Shown piece by piece: positions 59,926 to 64,000 of a stretch of 64,000 bases of DNA. Origin of the DNA: CBDBON01 sp965208395 (lineage in GTDB: Bacteria; Chloroflexota; Dehalococcoidia; Lucifugimonadales; CBDBON01); the NCBI GenBank assembly GCA_965208395.1, contig CBDBON010000003.1:682001-746000 (forward strand). The letters run 5' to 3'. Under the pieces are notes generated by a model. That model was not told the DNA's origin. It worked only from the letters and a program-made list of their open reading frames with translations, and did not search any database. Every line of letters begins with the position of its first letter. The stretch's first letter is position 1. The translations under genes and the position numbers were made by a program.

Positions 59926-60714
59926 CTAGTCTCTAGTCGTCGGTTCGTGCCGTCCCGCGGGACTGAGATGGATACCGCACTCGCTGGGGAAGCCGTTCTC
60001 CCACCACCAGCGGCCTGCCCTGAGGTCCTCTCCGGGCTTGATCGGACGGGTGCACGGAGCGCATCCGATGCTGGTATATCCCTCGTCATACAGCCTGTTA
60101 TAGGGAACGTCGTTGGCCCGTATGTACTCCCAGACGCGTTCATAGTCCCACTCCGCGAGCGGGTTGAGCTTGACCATGCCGCCGTGTGCTGCGTCCAACT
60201 CCACTTTCGCCACTCCGGCCCGGGTCTCGTTCTGAGCACGCCGCAGACCGGTGATCCAAGCGTCATACCCCTTCAATGCGCGGTTGAGAGGATTGACCTT
60301 GCGTATCTCGCAGCAGCGAAGGCGCAGCGACACGCTGCGATAGAATGAGTTGACGCCATGGCGTCCGACGAACGGGGTAAGCTCCTCATGGTCAGGGTGG
60401 TAGACATCGACCTCTATCCCGTACCTGTCACGCACGGAGTCGATCAGATCGTAAGTCTCCTGGGGAAGCCTTCCGGTGTCGATGGTGAACACGCGAGGCC
60501 GATGTTGGAGCTCGGAGGCAATGTCCAGGATGACCATCCCCTCAGCCTGGAAGCTGGTGCACAACGCCACCCGATCGCCGAACGCTTCGACGGCGCCGGC
60601 GATCACGTCCCGCGCGCTCGCGTTCTCGAGAGCGGCTGCGAACTCTATCAACCCTGTGTCTGCGACTCTATCCTGGACTACCATATTGGCTGCTCCAACT
60701 TCTGAACGTCCCAT
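59926..60714 (-). CDS. cysH: Phosphoadenylyl/adenylyl-sulfate reductase
   Basis: Reduces APS or PAPS to sulfite with thioredoxin. The 262-residue protein has FQAEGMVILDIAS and FTIDTGRLPQETYDL. It has both cysteine pairs of the [4Fe-4S] type, RCCEIRKVNPLNRAL (about 134) and SIGCAPCTRPI (about 220), then the catalytic Cys in SECGIHL. The cluster cysteines suggest APS rather than PAPS as substrate. ATG 60714 follows the terminator T-run by 29 nt; ATG 60684, with GGAG 8 nt upstream, is an alternative. Confidence 0.93.
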   Translation of the reverse strand: MGRSEVGAANMVVQDRVADTGLIEFAAALENASARDVIAGAVEAFGDRVALCTSFQAEGMVILDIASELQHRPRVFTIDTGRLPQETYDLIDSVRDRYGIEVDVYHPDHEELTPFVGRHGVNSFYRSVSLRLRCCEIRKVNPLNRALKGYDAWITGLRRAQNETRAGVAKVELDAAHGGMVKLNPLAEWDYERVWEYIRANDVPYNRLYDEGYTSIGCAPCTRPIKPGEDLRAGRWWWENGFPSECGIHLSPAGRHEPTTRD

Positions 60715-60742
60715 CTCTCTACGCCGCCACTCTTCCGCCCAC

Positions 60743-60780
60743 AAAAAAAGACCCCTTGAGATTCGTCGCGCTCAAGGGGC
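60743..60780 (-). terminator. Intrinsic terminator in the cysH leader (attenuator)
   Basis: On the minus strand CCCCTTGAG (60779-60771) and CTCAAGGGG (60760-60752) form a 9-bp stem around a 10-nt loop, followed by TC and seven T (60749-60743). It stands between the leader peptide stop and cysH, where it can only act as attenuator or readthrough control. Confidence 0.85.
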
Positions 60781-60805
60781 CTCGATGGGCTGGCTATCTA
60801 TACGC

Positions 60806-60910
60806 CTAGACCTGCACGCCTCCACGCGCAGGGAGCGCAGGATGCAACCCTGCCCCCCAGCTACAGATACACCTACACATGCAGATTACAGCGTTCGTTA
60901 CGCTTTTCAC
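60806..60910 (-). CDS. Cys-rich leader peptide of the cysH operon
   Basis: A 34-codon ORF from GTG 60910 to TAG 60806. It reads MKSVTNAVICMCRCICSW over residues 1-18, with Cys at 10, 12, 14 and 16, then a Gly/Pro/Ala-rich end (residues 19-34). There is no ribosome site; the GTG lies about 9 nt after the -10 hexamer, so the mRNA would be leaderless or nearly so. It precedes the terminator at 60743-60780. I infer that ribosome stalling at the Cys codons when Cys-tRNA is scarce lets transcription continue into cysH and sat-cysC. GGGGGGC at 60859-60853 in the leader could pair with GCCCC of the terminator's 5' arm. Confidence 0.7.
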   Translation of the reverse strand: MKSVTNAVICMCRCICSWGAGLHPALPARGGVQV

Positions 60911-60918
60911 AACGGTGA

Positions 60919-60948
60919 ATGTTAGAGCCTGAGACATACGGGTGTCAA
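60919..60948 (-). promoter_or_regulatory. Promoter of the cysH leader
   Basis: A perfect TTGACA (60948-60943) and TAACAT (60924-60919) on the minus strand are 18 nt apart. The predicted start of transcription (about 60913) coincides with the beginning of the leader ORF. Confidence 0.7.
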
Positions 60949-60960
60949 GTCCATGCACGA

Positions 60961-60980
60961 GGCGGGGGAAGGGACAAGAG
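60961..60980. repeat. Half copy of REP-like family 1 (copy c)
   Basis: CGGGGGAAGGGACAAGAG is identical to the right arm of the elements at 63233 and 29989. It lies between the purL stop and the cysH leader promoter. Confidence 0.55.
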
Positions 60981-60995
60981 CGGAGCCGGGCAATA

Positions 60996-63200
60996 TCACA
61001 CGCCGATGGCTCGGGGCAGTCCCCTTCTCCAAGCGGCGGCGAGCTCCGAAACCGGCAGGTCGACGAGGCCGGGGATGCTCATCACCTCCCCCCCAACGGC
61101 GCCGAGGATCACCCAGGAGACCCCCTCCTCGCGGCACACCCTCTCCACCACTCCAACGTCCGCGGGAGCGACGGAGACGACTATGCGGGACTGGCCCTCC
61201 CCGAACAGAGCCGCGTCCCACCTTCCCGTCACCGGTAGATCGCCGGCGAAGCCGACCCCGCCGGTGACGCACGACTCGGCGAGCGCCACGGCAAGGCCGC
61301 CGTCGGAGCAGTCGTGAGCTGATCTCGATACCCGGGCGGCGACGAGGCGGCGGCAGGCGCGCTGCACCGCCGCCTCGAGCTCGATGTCGATGCTCGGCCG
61401 GCCAGCAACCAGTGAGTGCACGCTCTCCAGGTACTCGCTGCCTCCCAACTCGGAAGCCTCCCCGTGCACCTCGGACCGGCCCAGGAGCACCACGACGTCT
61501 CCCTCTCTTTGGAACCCAGACCCAACGTGAAGGCCGGCGTCCTCGAGGAGGCCGACGCAGCCTACTATGGGCGTCGGATAGATGCCCGCGCCCCGACTCT
61601 CGTTGTAGAGGCTGACGTTGCCGCTGACTACGGGAGCTTCGAGCGCCTCGCTAGCCCTGGCCATGCCCGCGACGCACCGCTCCAGTTGGTGGTAGACATC
61701 CGGACGCTCCGGGTTGCCGAAGTTCAGGCAGTCGGTCAACGCGATCGGGACGGCGCCAGTGCTGGAGACGTTGCGGCACGCCTCAGCCACGGCAATCATC
61801 CCTCCCGCGTAAGGGTCCAGGTAGCAGTACCTGCCGTTGCCGTCGGTCGCGGCGGCAAGCGCTTTTGCCACCCCCTTGATCCGCAGCACGGCCGCGTCTC
61901 CACCCGGGGTAGCCAGGGTGTTCGTCTGCACCTGGTGGTCATACTGGCGGTAGACCCACTCCTTGCTCGCGATGTTGGGCGACGCCATGAGCGCCAGCAG
62001 CACGTCGTTGGGGGAGCGCCGGGGGAGCGGGATGGCGTCCATGTCGTGGTCCTGGAGCCTCTGAAGCCACGGCGGTTTGACTCCCTGAATCCTGTAGCGG
62101 GGAGCGTCGGTCAGAAGTCTCACCGGCGCCTCTCCCTGCACCCGACCGTTCTCCAGTATCCTCACGAGACCATCGTCCGTCACTCTGCCGATGACGGTGG
62201 AGTCCAGGTCCCACTTTTCGAAGACGTGCCTGACCTCGGCCTCCCTGCCCTCCCTCACCACGAAGAGCATCCGCTCCTGCGACTCTGACAGCATGACCTC
62301 GTAAGGGTCCATGTCCACGTCCCGGCGCGGGACGTGCGACACGTCGATCTCGATACCGGAGCCGGCGTTGGCCGCCGCCTCCACGGCGGAGCTGGTCAGC
62401 CCGGCGGCTCCGAGGTCCTGCACTCCGACCACGCAGTCGAGACGGGCCGCCTCCAGGCATGCCTCGATCAGAACCTTCTCCAGGAAGGGGTTGCCGACCT
62501 GGACGGTCGGACGCATCTCCCTGTCCTCTTCGAACGTCCGCGAGGCGAGCGCGGACGCCCCGTGGATTCCGTCACGCCCGGTGTCCGCGCCGACCAGCAT
62601 GAGCAGGTTGCCCGGCCCGCCCGTCGTCGACCGGACCATCTCGTCCACGCGCAGCAGCCCTATGCACATCGCGTTGACGAGCGGATTGCCGGAGTAGGAT
62701 TCGGAGAAGACCACCTCGCCTCCCACGTTGGGGACGCCGATGCAGTTTCCGTAGCCCGAGATGCCGGCCACCACGCCTCCGAACAGGTACCGATTCCGGT
62801 CCTCGGCAGGCGGGCCGAACCTCAGCGAGTTGAGCAGCGCGATAGGCCTTGCCCCCATGGCGAAGATGTCGCGGACGATGCCGCCTACCCCGGTCGCCGC
62901 GCCCTCGTACGGCTCGACCGCCGACGGGTGGTTGTGGGACTCGATCTTGAAGACGACGGCCAGCCCGTCGCCGATGTCGACGACTCCGGCGTTCTCCGCC
63001 CCCTGCTCGACCAGAATACGGCTGCTGCGGAAGGAGAACATCGAAAGAAGCGGCTTCGAGTGCTTGTAGCCGCAGTGCTCGCTCCAGAGTGACCCGAACA
63101 GGCCCAGCTCCAGCGTGTTGGGCTCTCGTCCGAGACGCTCCACGATCGCCTCGTACTCGGGCTCGGAGAGGGCGAGGGCCTCCAGCGCCTCTTTATCCAT
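60996..63200 (-). CDS. purL: Phosphoribosylformylglycinamidine synthase subunit PurL
   Basis: Synthetase subunit of FGAM synthase in purine biosynthesis, small type working with PurQ and PurS. The 734-residue protein has the N-terminal linker LGLFGSLWSEHCGYKHSKPLL, the ATP-site VFKIESHNHPSAVEPYEGAATGVGGI, QDLGAAGLTSSAVE, and a C-terminal catalytic half with AHDCSDGGLAVALAES. purQ and purS are not adjacent in this window. Confidence 0.96.
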   Translation of the reverse strand: MDKEALEALALSEPEYEAIVERLGREPNTLELGLFGSLWSEHCGYKHSKPLLSMFSFRSSRILVEQGAENAGVVDIGDGLAVVFKIESHNHPSAVEPYEGAATGVGGIVRDIFAMGARPIALLNSLRFGPPAEDRNRYLFGGVVAGISGYGNCIGVPNVGGEVVFSESYSGNPLVNAMCIGLLRVDEMVRSTTGGPGNLLMLVGADTGRDGIHGASALASRTFEEDREMRPTVQVGNPFLEKVLIEACLEAARLDCVVGVQDLGAAGLTSSAVEAAANAGSGIEIDVSHVPRRDVDMDPYEVMLSESQERMLFVVREGREAEVRHVFEKWDLDSTVIGRVTDDGLVRILENGRVQGEAPVRLLTDAPRYRIQGVKPPWLQRLQDHDMDAIPLPRRSPNDVLLALMASPNIASKEWVYRQYDHQVQTNTLATPGGDAAVLRIKGVAKALAAATDGNGRYCYLDPYAGGMIAVAEACRNVSSTGAVPIALTDCLNFGNPERPDVYHQLERCVAGMARASEALEAPVVSGNVSLYNESRGAGIYPTPIVGCVGLLEDAGLHVGSGFQREGDVVVLLGRSEVHGEASELGGSEYLESVHSLVAGRPSIDIELEAAVQRACRRLVAARVSRSAHDCSDGGLAVALAESCVTGGVGFAGDLPVTGRWDAALFGEGQSRIVVSVAPADVGVVERVCREEGVSWVILGAVGGEVMSIPGLVDLPVSELAAAWRRGLPRAIGV

Positions 63201-63232
63201 CTGCGTTCCTCCGGGTGTTACAGATTAGCGGA

Positions 63233-63280
63233 CCCCCATCCTAACCTTCCCCCGGCTCCTCGGGGGAAGGGACAAGAGGG
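63233..63280. repeat. REP-like palindrome, family 1 (copy d, fullest copy)
   Basis: CCCCCATCCTAA, CCTTCCCCCG (63245-63254), a 6-nt loop, CGGGGGAAGG (63261-63270), then GACAAGAGGG. The 10-bp arms are perfect. It lies in the gap before purL, next to a further TTCCCCCC run. Confidence 0.8.
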
Positions 63281-63316
63281 CGACCTTCCCCCCGCGAGCC
63301 TGAATTGTCCCCTCCC

Positions 63317-63781
63317 TCACTGTCTCCCTACGGCGACGAGCGCCACGCCGATGACGACGAGCAGCGCGCCGGCTACCGAGCGCCACGTCAGGTGCTCGAT
63401 CCGCCTCAGGAACAGGTACCCCAGGACTATAGACACGAGGGGGTGGGTTCCCGCAAGGGGGGCCACCAGCACTACCGGAGCACGGTCGAGTGCCAGGAAC
63501 CAGAAGGTGACTCCCCAGGTGGAGGCGCACCCCGCCGCGGCCACGAGAAGCCACGCCCGCCCAGGGGAGCGGGGCGCGTCGGCCGCGACGTCGCGATGGA
63601 AGAGCATGCCCACTATCAGCGTACCGATCAGGAGGGAGAACGCCGTCGCGACCAGCGGCGAGGAGTAGTCGGTCACGATCTTGCGAGCCACCAGCGTAAC
63701 GGAACCGTAGCTCGCTGCGGCGCCCAGAGCGGCGAGGCAGCCCAGCAGCACGCGCCGGCGGGCAGCGTCCAGTCTCATCAT
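63317..63781 (-). CDS. DMT/EamA transporter, C-terminal half (separate ORF)
   Basis: 154 residues with five predicted membrane helices and the EamA half-domain pattern: AASYGSVTLVARKIV, FWFLALDRAPVVLVAPLAGTHPLVSIVLGYLFLRR, and WRSVAGALLVVIGVALVAV. Its ATG overlaps the stop of the preceding EamA half as ATGA. Full-length EamA exporters carry two such halves in one chain. Either a natural two-subunit arrangement or a frameshifted gene is possible. Substrate unknown. Confidence 0.8.
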   Translation of the reverse strand: MMRLDAARRRVLLGCLAALGAAASYGSVTLVARKIVTDYSSPLVATAFSLLIGTLIVGMLFHRDVAADAPRSPGRAWLLVAAAGCASTWGVTFWFLALDRAPVVLVAPLAGTHPLVSIVLGYLFLRRIEHLTWRSVAGALLVVIGVALVAVGRQ

Positions 63782-64000
63782 CTCTGGCTCAGCACCACCA
63801 TCACGCCCGCTATGATCGACAGCGTGCCAAGCAGCGTAGGGGCGTTTATGCTCTCGCCGCCGACGGTCAGCGCGAGGGCGGTCGCGAACAGCGGCGACGC
63901 GCCTATTATGGGAGTCGCACGGTAGACTCCCGCCATGTCGACGGACACGAAGTTGAGCAGCCTGCCGAGGGGGAAGTTCATCACGCCCGAGAGGAGGAAC
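63778..64000 (-). CDS. DMT/EamA transporter, N-terminal half, partial
   Basis: The frame continues beyond the right edge; the first residues here read FLLSGVMNFPLGRLLNF. It shows YRATPIIGASPLFATALALTVGGESI, the end of an EamA domain, and stops at TGA inside the ATGA shared with the next ORF. The protein is cut by the window, so its N-terminus is not known. Confidence 0.75.
   Translation of the reverse strand, partial: FLLSGVMNFPLGRLLNFVSVDMAGVYRATPIIGASPLFATALALTVGGESINAPTLLGTLSIIAGVMVVLSQR

Noticed and set aside
60743..60948. SAM-I, SAM-II or T-box riboswitch upstream of cysH
   Set aside because: I looked for the S-box core and the T-box AGGGTGGNACCGCG motif and did not find them. The Cys-codon leader ORF explains the terminator better.

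Overview
The window is a GC-rich, gene-dense bacterial chromosome segment of mostly housekeeping genes, with no prophage, CRISPR array or complete insertion sequence. Gene content suggests a Chloroflexota bacterium, perhaps Dehalococcoidia or SAR202-like. The reasons are a single-copy 5S rRNA gene away from 16S/23S, a ClpC/RadA/YvcK/SecG core of Gram-positive type, lipoprotein export, a nickel superoxide dismutase, and many CoA-ester and M20 hydrolase genes. This placement is inference; no 16S gene is present. TTG starts are frequent, and two genes (larC, tyrA) appear to start at CTG.

Layout. 1-2.5 kb: tetrapyrrole cluster (siroheme decarboxylase fusion, precorrin-2 dehydrogenase, hemC) on the minus strand. 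2.5-6.4 kb: pcm, gatB, yvcK, secG. 6.5-9 kb: cysS-ispF-ispD. 9.2-13.4 kb: hydrolases, an EVE protein, an aldo/keto reductase, DUF1802. 13.4-15.5 kb: an accessory stretch with a helically phased repeat array, sodN, a small two-gene unit and a possible recombinase scrap. 15.5-19.7 kb: cupins, panE-like, an ABC binding lipoprotein, radC. 19.9-23.7 kb: an M20 peptidase-larA-mmgE operon from a strong promoter. 23.7-28.6 kb: the classical tRNA-tuf-rpmG-secE-nusG-rplKAJL cluster with an L10 leader and attenuator. 28.8-35.6 kb: larC, radA, clpC, rpsA, 5S rRNA. 35.7-44 kb: an A-type Fe-S carrier variant, an M50 protease, tyrA-aroA-gmk-nitroreductase, an enoyl-CoA hydratase and an M1 aminopeptidase. 44-53.2 kb: paired M20 amidohydrolases, a CocE hydrolase, a truncated acyl-CoA ligase, a second phased repeat array, enoyl-CoA hydratase, CaiB, moaD-moaE. 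53.5-57.9 kb: tRNA-Ser, miaB, nadA, nadC, dtd, a zinc-ribbon protein. 58-61 kb: sulfate assimilation (cysH, sat-cysC) behind a candidate cysteine attenuator. 61-64 kb: purL and a split DMT transporter.

The genes connect in several ways. Sulfate assimilation (sat-cysC, cysH) would feed a siroheme sulfite reductase, for which hemC and the precorrin-2 dehydrogenase supply cofactor. The siroheme decarboxylase diverts siroheme towards heme or d1-type heme. Two nickel systems (SodN and LarA/LarC) are present.

The most notable observation is upstream of cysH. A near-consensus promoter is followed within about 9 nt by a GTG-started 34-codon leader ORF with four Cys codons within seven codons, then an intrinsic terminator just before cysH. 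This looks like ribosome-mediated, cysteine-sensing attenuation from a leaderless mRNA. Also notable are two loci with inverted arrays of 10-11-bp-spaced TGTNNC motifs, and a family of palindromic repeats that has entered coding sequence (RadA C-terminus, Pcm N-terminus).
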